Notes under the pieces: model-generated
Databases searched by the model: none
Seen by the model: only the letters and a program-made list of their open reading frames with translations
What the model was told of the DNA's origin: nothing
Shown: piece after piece, positions 1 through 12,204 of the stretch
How positions within the stretch are numbered: position 1 is the first letter of the stretch
Layout: every line of letters begins with the position of its first letter
Position numbers and translations under genes: made by a program
Assembly: GCA_907164885.2 (NCBI GenBank)
Contig: OU015490.1
Span: 220,093,391-220,157,390 of the forward strand
DNA from: Dolomedes plantarius
Taxonomy: Eukaryota; Arthropoda; Arachnida; Araneae; Dolomedidae
Length of the DNA stretch: 64,000 bases
Direction: 5' to 3'

Positions 1-100
1 GAAAGCACTTTTAGATCACCGCATATTATCCATCCATGTTATTTATATTTCAAATGGGTTAGAATCAAAGCTAAATTCTCTTAAGATTCTTTCAGGTACA

Positions 101-350
101 CAGAATGTCTAATGGCGCTGAAGCATACTTGCTGTCATTAGGCAGAAGCACTGCTTTGAGGCTTCTTTTTGAGGAGTTAATAAAGAGCCTCCACTCGTTC
201 ACGTCATACTGTATGTTAAAATCCTCCATCAATCCAGGGACATTGCTACAGTAAACCAAGCCACTATCTCAATAAAAGTATGGAACGAAATATGTTTCTC
301 TTTTTCTGAACCATGAGAAAGAGGTACCAGGAGCCAACAAATTCTTTTGC
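101..350 (-). pseudogene. Remnant of a repetitive uncharacterised arthropod protein
   Basis: On the minus strand one frame reads from about 350 to 101 with a single in-frame TGA near 270. Legible segments include LLAPGTSFSWFRKRE and, after the stop, NEWRLFINSSKRSLKAVLL. I recall this kind of text from a large family of uncharacterised proteins present in many copies in spider and other arthropod genomes; I know no function for it. Sense continues in other frames toward position 1 (IICGDLK-like text), so the copy is frameshifted and probably runs out of the window. It lies in a slightly less AT-rich patch. High copy number suggests a mobile element origin, but that is inference. Confidence 0.5.
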
Positions 351-450
351 TTTAGACTAGAGCCAAGAGTTCGGCAGATTCTTTAGATTGTTTCTTTTTT
401 CCGTTTTTTTCGCACCAGACACAGAAAAATCTTCAGTTTTCTCCAGTAAT

Positions 451-3400
451 GACGAATTATGACACTTCATGCTCATCCCCTTCCTTAATTAACACAATCG
501 ATCGGTGGCTACGAAAATCAAAATTTTCAATTTTTTGAAAAAATGGTACGTCATGGAATTTTTTTACTATTTTTCCTGAAATTAGCGTTCAAAAATCTAC
601 CAGTATCAGCTATTGGTTTCTAAACACTTTTTTGGTTGCAGGCCTATGTATTTAATATTAATTATTCATTAATTTTGATCAAATTATAAATTGACTAATT
701 TTAATGTGTATACGAACTCAATTAATTGAAATTATTATTCCTTTATATAAAATCACAAAATAATCGGGTATATTTTCACAAAATTCGTAAAATTTTTATG
801 GCTTTCAATTATGAAAAATTTAATTATTTTATAATCAACAAGGAATTCTTACATATATCGCCATGCAATGAATATATAGTCTGATGCACATAAAAATTTG
901 GCAAAATGTTAACACCATATGTACAATACAGGATATATATAAATAAAATAATTCTCTAGAACTACGTTGGTAGAACTCTGACAAAAGAAGTATGATGAAT
1001 GATTGTGAAAACCTTAACTGAAGAAGTTAAATTAATTAGGCACTACAAAAGTCTGAAAGTCATCAATTATCGAAATATGAGTGATTAAGAAAATTTTTCG
1101 TTTGATAAATAAAAATTTCTCACGTCTTAAATGTATGATTCACTAAATTGCATTTTATCTAATTTTTGAAAAAAAATTAGATATTAACATTCAGCTATTT
1201 AGAATTTTTTATAACGTATTCCAGAAGAATTCAATTAATCTGATGAGTGATAAATTGTTTATGGAACATAATAAAGTAGTATAAATACTTTGAACTGAAA
1301 CAAACAAAAAAGTGAAATTCAGGGTTCAGATACAAAATCAAACTTTCGTCTATTTCATTTTCGTCTATTTCATTTTAAAAAAAATTGAAGAGCAGTAAGG
1401 CAATTTAAATGTTACACAAATACTAAACATGGTAGAAACAACTTACATAAACGTATCATAATATACTGTTATCAGAGAATGTAAGATTGGAAAATAAACG
1501 TAAATTTTAGTTTTCTACAAACGACATCTCAGTTCAATTAAAAAAGTTCTGGTAATAAATAATGAACTGAACTAATCTATGTGGTCCCATTATCGGTAAT
1601 TACAATGCAAAGAAATCGATTGCGAGTGGAACTTTTAGGCAGGTGTATTTCTGAAATTGTTATAATATGTTTAGGGATAAGCAGAAATTCATTGCTGTAT
1701 GTAGCAGAAATAAACTGAAAAGGATATTTACTAGATTTTAAAGCAATGTTATAGTAAACGTCTGGAAAATGCGTGTGTGAGAAAAACCTCTGAAATTTTA
1801 TATCCGAGTCGAGAAATATATTCTCAAGAAAGCATCAAGGAAGTGTTTAAATGAAATCCTTAATCAGCTTCTGAAAAGTTCTGTCCAAACCACTTTAAAG
1901 AGATACATTCGGAAACCAATATGAATCACCGAGGGATATAGGCAAGCTGCTTCAGAATAACTTTGGGGAAAATTGTTCCAGGTTATTAGACACCAATATC
2001 AATAAAATATTGTGTAAGCGAATTGCTACGACACGAATTCCCTGAAGATCTCTTTCACAAGACACTACTCACTCTTGATGTCCACTCGTCAGTGTCAATT
2101 GTTGAGTCCAAAGATGAAAATAATCACGGCTGATGAACAAGACGATGCTGTAGTTATGAGGTACGAGGAACCTGATGATAAATGCTGTAAATTGACGATT
2201 TAATTTGTAGCTTCAGCAATGGGATACTTGCCTGCTACATTGTTCACTATCAGCTCCTATTGATATTATGCATTTTATGGGAATTCTCCTGCCACGAATA
2301 TTGTAGCGGAAACGATTTGGTATGGCTGTCGTTATCTATCATTGACAAGGTATAGTCTTCATCAACTGCATAATGCAAATATGAGTTCCTATAATGCAGC
2401 CAATTATATCCCCTGATTAATATATCTACGTTTAATATAGATGATGCGGCCACCTGGGAATTTCTAAAACCGGACGCCAAAGAATACTATGCGTTACGGC
2501 CATACAATCTGTCTAACTTAATCTCATGTTACTTTTATAGAACAGTTTAACGAAAGCTCCCATGAAATTTCAACCAGCCGTAAGGAACAAAGATGCATTC
2601 GTTAAATGCTTATTCGAGGTGTGATATAAAATACTTTTATTTAGCTCTATCCCGCTATCGTCTTAGAGGTATTCGGTTTTTTTACAAAACATCTCACTTC
2701 CTAAACATTTTCATGTTTCTTTTATCGATTCTAGGTTGATATATGATGTCAACTAATTGCAATGCAAGGGAGATTATACCCTAATTCTCTTTCGACGTCG
2801 CGTTGTGTTATACCAGTGTCAGGTGGACCAGTCTATAAAAAATGAACACACCCAATATGATACAACTATTAACAAATCTCCTTACAGAAGTATTCGAACA
2901 TTTTTCTTAATAAAGTATTGGTAGGAAAGCTTTATTTTCTTCATTGCGTCATAGTTAGCTTTACTTTTGCAGCTTTCAATAAAAATAGCTAAATTTTATT
3001 TTATAATCATTCATCTTGCATTCAAAACATTTTTTATTTTTATTTTAACTTTCTGCTCTCAAGTCACATTTGTATAATCATCTCACTGGATATTAATTAC
3101 GATAATATATAGCAAATGTTAATATTTATATTGTTCATACTAGTAATATTTTAACCGTTTATGTACCACATTATGAATTAATAAACGAAATCTCACATAA
3201 ATGTTTATTTATATTAATTCAATACTAACTAACAAACAAATGTAAAAAAAAATACATACCTTCTTAAAATTTAATTAATTACCACTAGTTAATTGAAGTG
3301 GTAGTTAAAAGTACCGCCTGTTTTATAGGCTTAGAAAAATCTTCATACTTTGAAAATTAATCATAATGTTTAAAGTTAATCAAAATGTTTAAAGTTTAAA

Positions 3401-3499
3401 ATTAATCAAAATGTTTAAAGAATTATATAACTATTTTTTCTGAAATGCAGAACAATTTTAAGTGTAATGAAAATTTAACTTTGATTATATTAAGAAAAT
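451..3499. other. AT-rich DNA, no gene seen
   Basis: No frame longer than about 75 codons and no recognisable domain. A patch at about 2040-2520 is more complex in composition than its surroundings, but its longest frame (2250-2480, minus, 76 codons) has no sequence I recognise. Short tandem copies of a 20-25 bp unit with core AATCAAAATGTTTAAAG occur at about 3352-3420. Confidence 0.6.
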
Positions 3500-4085
3500 T
3501 TTTTTAGAAATTTACTCAAAAAATTACAAGTATATATGCTGCGTTTTGAATGAGATTTTGATTGAAATTTTCTTTGTGCACAAAGCGCGCAGAGATCTAG
3601 ATTTGGCATAAATGTTGGCCAATGGCATCCTTTATTTTAAAGTTGTATGTCATTTGAAACTGAAAAGTCTTTTTTTTCGTCTTTTTTTCTAATTTTTTTT
3701 TGAGGCATAGAATTAGAAGGGTATTTTGAGTCATCATTTACGGCTGATCTCAGTTTTCCTCTTGCTTTAGGTTCTGTCTTCGCTTTCACAAGCAATCCCT
3801 GTGTTACATGACGTTTGTACTCTACCAGGGAGATTTATTCACGTTTTTCGGTATATATTATGCATTAATTTACAATTGCTATTTCCAACACAGCAAAAAA
3901 AGATCCTATGCCAGCACTCTTTTGATTTTCTGTCTCTGTCATAGAACGATCGTAGCATATGTGACTTGTCATCACCGCCAATGTTTGCGTTATAGACTTT
4001 AACTATAATAGGTGGAGATACTTCTAGTTTTGTGCCAACCTTCTGTATTTTGCTGACTGTAGCATCTTCAATACTTGTTCATTAG
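3500..4085 (-). pseudogene. piggyBac-like transposase remnant (C-terminal part)
   Basis: Minus-strand translation gives a clear piggyBac/PGBD signature: a YNANIGGDDKSHMLRSFY-type segment corresponding to the family's YNK.MGGVD..DMLR motif, then CWHRIFFAVLEIAI, then ISLVEYKRHV. Lower down (about 3550-3640) comes GCHWPTFMPN followed by cysteines in CALCAQRKFQSKSHSK, matching the start of the C-terminal cysteine-rich domain. In-frame stops fall near 3870 and 3845. The N-terminal half with the first catalytic aspartates is not seen, so this is a truncated, dead copy. No TTAA-flanked ends were found. It is distinct from the piggyBac copies at 20.6 and 50.5 kb. Confidence 0.75.
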
Positions 4086-5489
4086 CCGTCAGGAGTTTCT
4101 TTCCAGGTATACTAAATGTATTAAAAATTAATAACAATTACTGAAAACTGATGAAAGGCATTCAAAAATATCATCTGTAGACAAAAAGTGGAGAGCAAGA
4201 TTTAAGGAAATGTAAATTTATAATGTATCCAGGGGATGTATATTTGGAGTTTTATATCAGAAAAAAAATAAAATGCAAAAATCATAAAATAAAAAATGTA
4301 CATTAGTATATTGGGCACTAAGATCTTTCATGTAACACCAAACTTCCTATTTCAACTCAAATGTTTAAAAAAATAATAATATAACATTTAAAATTTCTCA
4401 TAAGTTCATTTTAAAAAATTCATATATTTCTTATATATCTTATTTATTCCGCATCCATATTTTTCCAGTACAGATGCAGGAAAATACTTCTTACCAAATT
4501 TGAAAAATCTATTTAAAACGTCAACTTTTTCTTAGAATTTTCCAAGATGTCTCAGCAAGCATTGTTAATTAACAAAAAAATAAACGCAAAAGCGTAAAAA
4601 TCCCATATTTGAAGCATTTCTAAACCTCAAAATAAAAATAGCCTTTTTTTTGTTCTATAACTAAGTCCGCGTTGTTTACAACGCTCATAAGTGCTGATGG
4701 TACTTGTAAGTACCAGAAAGAAACTTGCTCGGTAAACAAAATATAAATGTCATATAGCTAAACAACTATTCTAAATAATACTCTAAAATCATATTAAACA
4801 TGAAAATATATATCATTCACTTACCTTCAATAATATTTGAATAGCTAAGATGTAAGGTTCAGAGAAAATGACGTTCACAAAATGGCTGTTTCAAACGCTA
4901 TAACGGACGCTAAAATAAATTTTGCATCCAAAAATTGGCTAGTTAAAACTGCTAATACTATCTAGTAAGAATAAAGAAACTATAAAGCAAGGATTAAGTC
5001 TAACATAATCAATTTTTCGAATTTCTCAAGACATTCTCTGGGAGATAAAAGATCTTGAACAGTGATTATATAATTGTGTGTGTTTGCTTGGGTATTTATA
5101 CTGACAGAAAAAAATATTGTTATTTTGTGCAGAAATAAGTTCCCATTTAAAATTCTTCACATGTAACTCCTTTTAATCTTATTTTTAATTCAAGGCTTTA
5201 ACTTTGAATAAAACCCTAATATTATACAATAAGATAATAGATAATGCAATACAAAATTCTATTTTATTAATCTCCCTCTTCTGACATTAATATTTGTTTC
5301 GTAGGTATTAGTCTGTATAATAACGTGTTGCGTTAAGCAAAACCAAATATTTGTTATAAAAAGAAATACCTTGATTCCTACAAGTGACTAAATTCTTCCT
5401 AGATAAGTCTTAGACTAGATAAATGTAGATGTTGAATATAGAAACTATGTTTTTTCCCGGACAAAATCCCTTATTTCTTACAGTAATTT
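4086..5489. other. AT-rich DNA, no gene seen
   Basis: No coding frame of note. A small imperfect palindrome (stem GGTACTT/AAGTACC) lies near 4698-4713. On the minus strand a splice-donor-like AAGGTAAGTG occurs near 4825, without a convincing exon in front of it. Confidence 0.5.
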
Positions 5490-8310
5490 CACTTTCAGTC
5501 TGCTTGATTTGTCACATCTTATAATTAATTGTATTTAATTATATCATTATCCGTTAAAGGTAAATTAATTGAAGTTTGGTGATGAGTTAATTATTCACGT
5601 AATAATTATTAATTTATCCATAATAAATAGAACTGTTGGATTGAATGATGATAAAGAACGTAGTTAATTGGTTTATTCCTTACCATAGTGAATATATAGT
5701 GTTATATATTACAGTATATATTTTAAACAGCAGATTTTGTAGAGTAGTAAAAGCATAAAAAGTCTATATTCTTTTTAAAATTTGATAAAGTAATATTAAA
5801 TATCTTTCACTGTTGGAACTCCAAGTGGTATGCAGGGCTCACAGCAAGAAAAAAGTAATATACCCATATTGCATGTAACAAAAATTTTTTTAATATGTTT
5901 TTTATTAAAAACGATTGCAAAATACAACTAAAATAATTCACACTCTATTTCTAAAATGACATGAAGTTGAATTAAAATTATTTTATTTTCTTGTTAAAAT
6001 GTTCGCTTATCGTTTATAACATGCTCCTTCTGCTACATCTTTTAACAGTTTTATTTTAGGTATCCAGTTACGATACTCTTGATGCCACGAGGTATTAACC
6101 AAAAGTTCCCGAAATCATAATCACGCGCGTAAACGGCCGTAGCTACGTCAAACGCCGCTAGAGGGATCTGCGTATATTCTTTGTAATTTAGTATACTAAG
6201 CGGATTTATTTTAAGTTTATATATTCTTTGGTGGTAAACAAGTTTTGATTGTTTTGTCTTGCTTGTGTTTCCGATTTTGCACTATTGCCGATTTTGCACT
6301 ATTCCGATTTTGCCGATTTGAAGGAACAGCGAATTTGTTTCAAGTGTTGTTTTAAACTCGCTAAGACTGCTGGAGAAACACACTGAATGTTAAAGGAAGC
6401 ATTCGGGAATGACGCTTTAGGCCAATCACAAACTTTCGAATGTTTCAAACGTTTCAAAAACGGCCGAACATTAGTTGTTAATTGCTGCACGTACCGGGCG
6501 ACCATCATCCAGAATTACAACTAAACATGTCGTTTCTGTGCTGAATGGGACATCTGTAACTGTGAGATTATCTTATAGCACATGCCAGCGGATTTTATCT
6601 GAAGTATAAACGTGCGAAATATAACATCAAAGGTTGTGCCACGACTCTTAAGTGACGAACAGAAACGATGTAGCATGAATGTCTGTACAGACTTTAAATA
6701 ACAGCTGCGAACTGATCCAGATTTTCTCTACGGGTATGGGTATGATTCCGAAAGAAAACAACAATAGTCACAATAGGAGAGCTCATCTTCACTTCGGTCA
6801 ATGTAAGCCCGTGAAGTCGAGCAAAATCAAGTCCTTACTGATCTGTTTTTTCGGTATTCAGGGGATTTTATACAAGGGGTTCGTGCCTGCTGGTCAAACG
6901 ATTAATGCAGAGTTCTAACGTGATGTGCTGCGGTGGCTAAGTGAGGCCGTGATAAGGAAACGTCAACAGAAGAAACATAGGAACAACTGGTTTCTCCATC
7001 ATGATAATACGAGGCATGATTCGGGAATTACGGAAGATGCCCTCTGAAATCACCAAAGGAAGCTTCAAAATGACAAAGAGGAAATTTTGAGTATTGAAGT
7101 GACGGTCAAGTTTACCAATCTCACTAGAAAGACAGTGCTGTAGTAACTATGCCATCCTATTATTCGACACGAGAGCGTATCAGAAAAACCAAGCGATTTT
7201 GTGGACCATAAAAAAAGAAAGACTTGATGTTTCTCAATCACGTCTGATAAAATGTATAATGGGAGAATGGGAAATGTCGAATTGCTAGACACACCTCTTG
7301 GATCATATCGACCTATGTTTAGAAGTAAAAAATGGTGTTGGGATCTATTTAGGAATGCGCTAAACATGGCTGCTTAAGCTGGATGGATTTCGCATTTACA
7401 TTTGCACAAACGCACAAAAACAGAACTGCTACATCTCAATATCCGGAGAGAAGTAACTTTGTGTTCACTTCGCACGAAAAAGAAAATCCACTCTGTCTCT
7501 GAACTTAGCGTACATTGCTCTGAATCTTTGAGACTATCAGATGCACATTGTCTTGTGCTGGCAGTTTTTCTGCTTTACCAGTGTTATTTCTGAATAGCTT
7601 TTAGAAATTTACTTATGTCAACTAGAAGTCTTCTAATTGGCCATAGATATCGAAATTTGAATTTAAATGTTTTAAATCGTATTTTATAAAACCATGGGAA
7701 AAAACTAAGTGTGCCCCACCAATGTTCCATATTTGGAACATGTTATAGATCCTATACAAACATTTTTCTTTCTAAAAATTACTATTAGTTCTCATGTTTT
7801 AGATTTAATGTGATTTTTATTAATAAATAGTGTGTGTTATCTTTCGATCATAGTGCGGCGTGTAAAAGGATACTAGATAAAATCATCCTATTCCTTGATA
7901 ATAAGATTGTAACATACTTGTTTCTTCCTTACCACTATGAATAAATATTATATGTAACTATAAAATATTTTAAAGGAATTTTCTACAACAAAAAACTATA
8001 ATATGTCTGTTATACACTGACACATAATATTTATTCGCTGTGGTCACTATTAATGCACTAAATTTGTCACATTTTTATTAAATGGATTTAATTATATGAT
8101 AATTCGTAAGAAACAAAACTAATTGAGCTTTGACCATGAGCTAATTACTCAAGTAGAAATTATTAATTTATGATAATTATTAATAAATAAAATCGTCAAA
8201 TTCGATTATAATGAAGAATATAACTAAACGGTTTCTTCCCCACGACGGCGAATTAATATTATATGTAACTGTATAATATTTGAAAAAAAAATTACAACAA
8301 AAAAGTATGA
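5490..8310. repeat. Diverged ~310-bp tandem repeat, interrupted
   Basis: Copies at roughly 5490-5790, 7880-8060 and 8060-8310 share a TTTGTCACA...TTTAATTATAT segment, a TTAATTGA/ATTACTCA block with ATTATTAATTTAT, and a segment reading TTCCTTACCA...GAATA. The two adjacent copies are spaced about 310 bp apart. The first copy is separated from the others by about 2.1 kb that includes a mariner remnant. The copies are strongly diverged, so boundaries are approximate. Confidence 0.5.
6094..7080 (+). pseudogene. mariner transposase remnant (SETMAR-type lineage)
   Basis: A broken plus-strand coding region with several stops and frameshifts. The N-terminal helix-turn-helix part is legible at about 6318-6480 (EQRICFK, then QTFECFKRFKNGRT). 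The catalytic core appears at about 6820-6918 (KIKSLLICFFGIQGILYKGF, then PAGQTINAEF). The second catalytic aspartate is present in FLHHDNTRHDS near 6993-7020. The third aspartate region (SPDLAPxD in the family) is not found, so the copy is 3'-truncated or scrambled after about 7080. A TATTAACCAAAAGTTCCC stretch at 6093-6110 may be the left terminus; no matching right terminus was seen. It belongs to the same broad mariner type as the C-terminal fragments at 57 kb. Confidence 0.75.
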
Positions 8311-8998
8311 GTCTATTTATGAAAAATGCTTTTATTTCATGCAAGAATAAGTGGTTTCATACTTTTTTTCAGGAAACTCGTTTAAATGTAAAACAAAACA
8401 AAAAATAGAACATTAAGTTGGAAGAGATCATTATTTTAAGTTATTTTTGTGCTAAGTAGACAAAAAAAGGTGCGAAGAAAAATTAGTATTCGTAAAAAAT
8501 GTATAGTACTCGTATATAAAGTAAAAAAAAAATAACCATGTAAAAACATGTCTCAATAAGTAAACGTGAAAACATATGAATTTTAATTATACTCCTTTTA
8601 TTCGAATTAAAGAAAGTAAAGGTTAGTTTAGACAATCTTTCCTCTGCGACATTTTCACCTTAGAAGGTAATTAAAGTTTTTTTTTTTATAAATGTCTCCC
8701 TCTGTCCTAATGGAAAAAATATAATGCAATAGAAAATGTATGAGTTGTTTTTTCCAACTCAAAAAACAACAGTAACTGAACAGTTAATGATATATTTTTG
8801 TCCTATTTTTGAGTAAATATGTTTCATTAAAGTAAATGTGTAAAACGTGAATTTCGTGGTTAGACTAAATGTTAAAACAGTACAAAGTTTATTCAGGTTT
8901 GATTTGATTAGATTTTCGGCACAGGGTCCATCCACATTAAATATACCCCGGTATTTACCGAGGACTGCAGTATCAGAGGCAGTAGCGTATAGTAAATA

Positions 8999-9627
8999 CA
9001 GGGTGCGGCACAATGGATTCCCAAACTTCTGAAGGTCACTTGTAAGGGAGTGGTAGGGGTATGGAGACGCGGGAAGTGGCAAAAATTCTAGTTGTTAGTA
9101 GACACCATGAGTTTGTCCGGTGAACATCACGGTTTCGATTTCAAGGCGTTCTTATAAAACGAAGATTCTGTAACCGCGACACAGAGGACATTTGGGACGC
9201 GCTTCGAGTTATGCGCATATTATGTAATTCCTGGTCTAAAAATAATACTGCGATGGGCTTGTAGCAAAAGAGCAATTAGGACTGCATTGCCAAGGAAACC
9301 AAGAGTTCGTCCTTCGAACATTTGAACACCTGAAAATGTGCAAATAATTTGTCAGTCCGCTCTATTCGCGGAAGTTCTATTCGCCGCTCTATTCGCCACA
9401 CTTCCCCCAGAGCTGGAAAGCGATGTGATGGAAAAATTTAAAGATCTACTTAGGCAGTGTATCGCGAATAACGGGTATAACCTGAGTGATTTTATTTTCA
9501 AAACCTAGAGGGAGAAAATACTAGATAGTTAGTACTTTCCGAAAATATAAATGCTTTTTTTCTTTAAATTGTTTCTTTCGTTTATTATTACCCTTTGAAA
9601 TATCGGAGTCATTACTGCTACACCCTG
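8999..9627 (+). mobile_element. Internally deleted Tc1/mariner element with TA TSD
   Basis: The ends are CAGGGTGCGGCACA on the left and TGCTACACCCTG on the right, which are inverted repeats of each other, flanked by TA at 8997-8998 and 9628-9629. Total length is 629 bp. Inside, a transposase start (MSLSGEHHGFDFKAFL, ATG at 9107) and a transposase C-terminus (KDLLRQCIANNGYNLSDF, stop at 9506-9508) are joined. The whole catalytic core is gone, so it is a non-autonomous deletion derivative. Confidence 0.8.
9107..9508 (+). pseudogene. Tc1/mariner-like transposase, N- and C-termini only
   Basis: The first ~60 codons match the N-terminal helix-turn-helix region of a common arthropod Tc1/mariner transposase (ATQRTFGTRFELCAYYVIPG with one stop before it). 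After a segment with proline and arginine (LPRKPRVRPSN) the reading jumps to the last ~35 residues ending in DFIFKT. The DDE/D catalytic residues are absent. Full-length members are about 350 residues; this one spans about 134 codons. Confidence 0.75.
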
Positions 9628-9729
9628 TACTGACGATAAATAATTACAGACATTGATCAACAAGGCATAATTGAATTTATGCCCATATTATGAGTTTGGC
9701 ATTGAATGTGTGGTGAACTCTTTATTTTC

Positions 9730-9990
9730 AGTGCCACCAGATGTCAGCGGTAGCGAACGTCGGCGTACAGATACATGCGTAGATGCGCGCGAAGAAACGA
9801 ATTGGAAAAAGGACAGTGGCAAAAGCAGTCTGAGAGTTCACGCGAGTTCAAGCAGTACTCTGTCCGGGCAGCACATTGACACCTGTTGATCGAATTTCGT
9901 TCGCGACCCGTGAATTTTGGTCTTCTTGTATTTTCAGTAACGTTAATAGATTTAATGGTTACTTTGTTATAAAAATTGGCTATAACGGAG
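9730..9990 (+). other. GC-richer stretch, possibly a solo LTR fragment
   Basis: This stretch is much richer in CpG than its surroundings and reads like the transcribed part of a long terminal repeat. It opens with GTGCCACCAGATGTCAGCGG and closes with a TTTTCAGTAACGTTAATAG segment. I see no primer binding site, polypurine tract or TG...CA boundary, and no partner LTR. A 72-codon plus frame (9671-9889) runs through it but has no recognised domain. This is a guess from composition and general resemblance. Confidence 0.25.
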
Positions 9991-10024
9991 AGAGAAATTA
10001 GAATTTGTCTCTCATTAAAGGATT

Positions 10025-10147
<123 letters not shown>

Positions 10148-10197
10148 GGATGTTCACACATTTTTTAGACGATGTATATTGTATTCACAAAACTAAA

Positions 10198-11289
10198 TTA
10201 CATAAAATTCTTGTGTTTTAAATGTTCTATTTGACATCCTTTATTCTGAACTATCTTTCGACACCGCAATTTCCAGGATAATAATGCCTTTTGAAGTGTC
10301 AGAAGAGGTATTCTATCCCTTTCCTCCTGAACAGCTTTCCAGAGTCCTGTATGGGTTTTGGGACGACGTTTGGATAATGCAGATTTTAAAAGTCCGAAAT
10401 CACAAAAATCCATCGGGAGATTTAGTAGGAATATCAGTGAAGGGTATGGCCTTGATACCAGTTTTTTTTCCATTTCTTTTAGGAAATTTACAGTGGATTT
10501 TGATGTGTGACTGCTAGCTTTGTCCTGATGGAGTCTCACAGATTGATGGCACTGTGGGTAAAGCGATGGTATTTAATTCAGAAAAATTGGCGATAAAATA
10601 TGTTCCTGATAGTATTTGGAGTTAATCTTGACATTTTTTCCCACTCTCTTTATTTTTAACTTGCCATTATAAGAAAAACCAGCAACAGTCATGAATCCCT
10701 TAGAAAAACTTTCTTTCGATTCTTTGAACCATGTACTTAAATTTTTTTCTCCCCTTTTATGATAATAAATGGCTCTTTTTTGTTGCAATCATTTAAATAC
10801 ACCCATGATTCATCTATTGTGACAATTGTTTTCCCTTTTTCTTTGTATAAGTGTTTCTCATAGAGAATTCTGCAGCGTGTCCTGCGTTCAGCGATATGAT
10901 TTGGAAGAAGACGATGCACATTGCGTTTTTTCGCTTTCTTAAGATTTAAATCAACGTTTATCATTTTGTTTACAGTGGACACCGAGCATTTTAATGATTT
11001 TGCAACTGTCATTTGACTAGGGGGGATTTTCTTTTAACATTAAACAACGTACCTTTGCAATAGTCGAAGATGTCCGTTTTTTCCTTGGATACTTGTTTGG
11101 AATTTTTGTCCCACTTGAGGCTCCAATTTGTCGTTTTTTTCCTTTCTTATTGACGATATTACCTTTCGACGCTTTAGATATCACAAAACCATGACTCTCA
11201 CATTGTTTTTGGATAACGGAGTATGCATATTTCTCTTCGTAAAGAGCATAAATGTAGCCTTCGAACCACAGCTTTGTTAAAAACGCCAT
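10198..11289 (-). pseudogene. mariner-like transposase with frameshifts
   Basis: Minus strand, start ATG at 11289 (MAFLTKLWFEGYIYAL), last codons near 10201. The reading changes frame at about 11015 and about 10760 and is broken again between 10573 and 10540. First catalytic aspartate: TIDESWVYLND near 10800. Second: HQDKASSHTSK near 10520. Third: PMDFCDFGLLK near 10430. The region between the second and third residues is partly scrambled. Length is about 360 codons, normal for the superfamily. The spacing resembles the DD41D (rosa-like) branch, but I cannot fix it because of the damage. It lies between a (TA)n tract and the broken Tc1-like element at 11.35-12.2 kb, which it probably interrupted. 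Confidence 0.75.
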
Positions 11290-11349
11290 TTTGAATAAAA
11301 ACAAAACTTTCAAGCCGCAGACGATAATTTTGACTTTTAAAAACATTGG

Positions 11350-12055
11350 CAAACAACAGCATAAACGGATGGAGGTGAACACCCAGCAACTCTACGTATC
11401 GAATTGCATTGAGGGAGGTTGGTACACGCACCAAAGATCCCAAACTGTGCCACGAAAAAACACCCTAGACCATGATTGAGCCACTATGCCCTTGTACAGT
11501 TAGAGCCGGGGTATGCAGGATCCATTGCTTCATGAGCCTGACGCCATATTCTCAGCCTTCCGTCGGCGTAAAGTAGTCGGAATCGAGACTCATCACTCCA
11601 TGCTACTCGTTTCCAGTCCTCTACACTCCAGTCTCTGTGCCTTCTTGCCCAGGCAAGACGTGCAGCCCGATGGCGAGTATAGAGCAATGGTATTCTCGTA
11701 GGTCGACGGCTTCCGAAACCCATACGGCGAAGCGAGCGTTGCACAGTCCGTTTACTGACTGTACGACTGGTACCATCATTAAACTGGGTGGTAATTTGAG
11801 CTAATGTTGGGCTTCGCTGGCTACGTACAATACGCCTGAGCCGTCTCTCACCACGCACTGTCAATTCTAATTGTCCTTTGCAGTTTGGCCGATCGCTAGT
11901 TTTTTTCCACCATCCATGTATTCTTGGTATACTCTTGACACTGTCGACCTTGAAAATCCTAGTTGTCTGACGATTTCGGAAATTGAATGGCCCATGCGTC
12001 GCGCACCTACCATTTGTCCGCGATCGAAGGCATCTAAAACCGGCAGTTTACCCAT
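11350..12055 (-). pseudogene. Tc1-like transposase, 3'-truncated
   Basis: Minus strand, start at 12055 (MGKLPVLDAFDRGQ). The helix-turn-helix is clear in ISEIVRQLGFSRSTVSRVY. After a frameshift near 11868 the reading continues through LTVRGERRLRRIV, the second DNA-binding segment (TVSKRTVQRSLRRMGF) and the first catalytic aspartate in WSDESRFRLL, then RIWRQAHEAMDP. After another frameshift near 11485 it ends in LGVHLHPFMLL at about 11350, where the sequence switches to the neighbouring mariner. The second and third catalytic residues are missing. Such transposases are usually 330-350 residues. Confidence 0.85.
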
Positions 12056-12202
12056 ACTGGCAATTCCAACAAGTATTTCAGAACAACTACAGTACGCGCT
12101 ATATATGCAGTTACCACAGCGCCCTCACTTGCGCATACATGATGCGCAGCGCTACACAATTTGCATAGGCTTTGCTATCCCTAATTCAGTGGCACTTCAG
12201 TG
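11350..12202 (-). mobile_element. Tc1-like element, one end only
   Basis: Read on the minus strand, the 5' terminus starts CACTGAAGTGCCACTGAATT at 12202 and is flanked by TA at 12203-12204. This TIR type is familiar from arthropod Tc1-like elements. No matching opposite terminus was found between 9.6 and 11.35 kb, so the 3' half has been lost or displaced by the mariner at 10.2-11.3 kb. Confidence 0.7.
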
Positions 12203-12204
12203 TA

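Noticed and set aside
2120..2160. CTGATGAACAAGACGATG near 2130, another possible hammerhead core
   Set aside because: The GAAA box is missing and flanks cannot pair.
4138..4165. CTGATGAAAGGC-like string suggesting a hammerhead ribozyme core
   Set aside because: No stem II followed by GAAA and no closing stems I and III at the required distances.
7065..7367. 100-codon minus-strand frame with hydrophobic text
   Set aside because: It overlaps the region just past the mariner remnant, has no recognised motif, and similar lengths occur by chance in this window.
8759..9082. 107-codon minus-strand frame overlapping a plus-strand 61-codon frame
   Set aside because: It crosses the TA boundary of the transposon starting at 8999 and shows no family motif.
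10198..12202. A single composite transposon spanning both the mariner and the Tc1-like sequences
   Set aside because: The two transposases are from different lineages with separate start codons, and the Tc1-like reading breaks off where the mariner leader begins, so nested or adjacent elements fit better.
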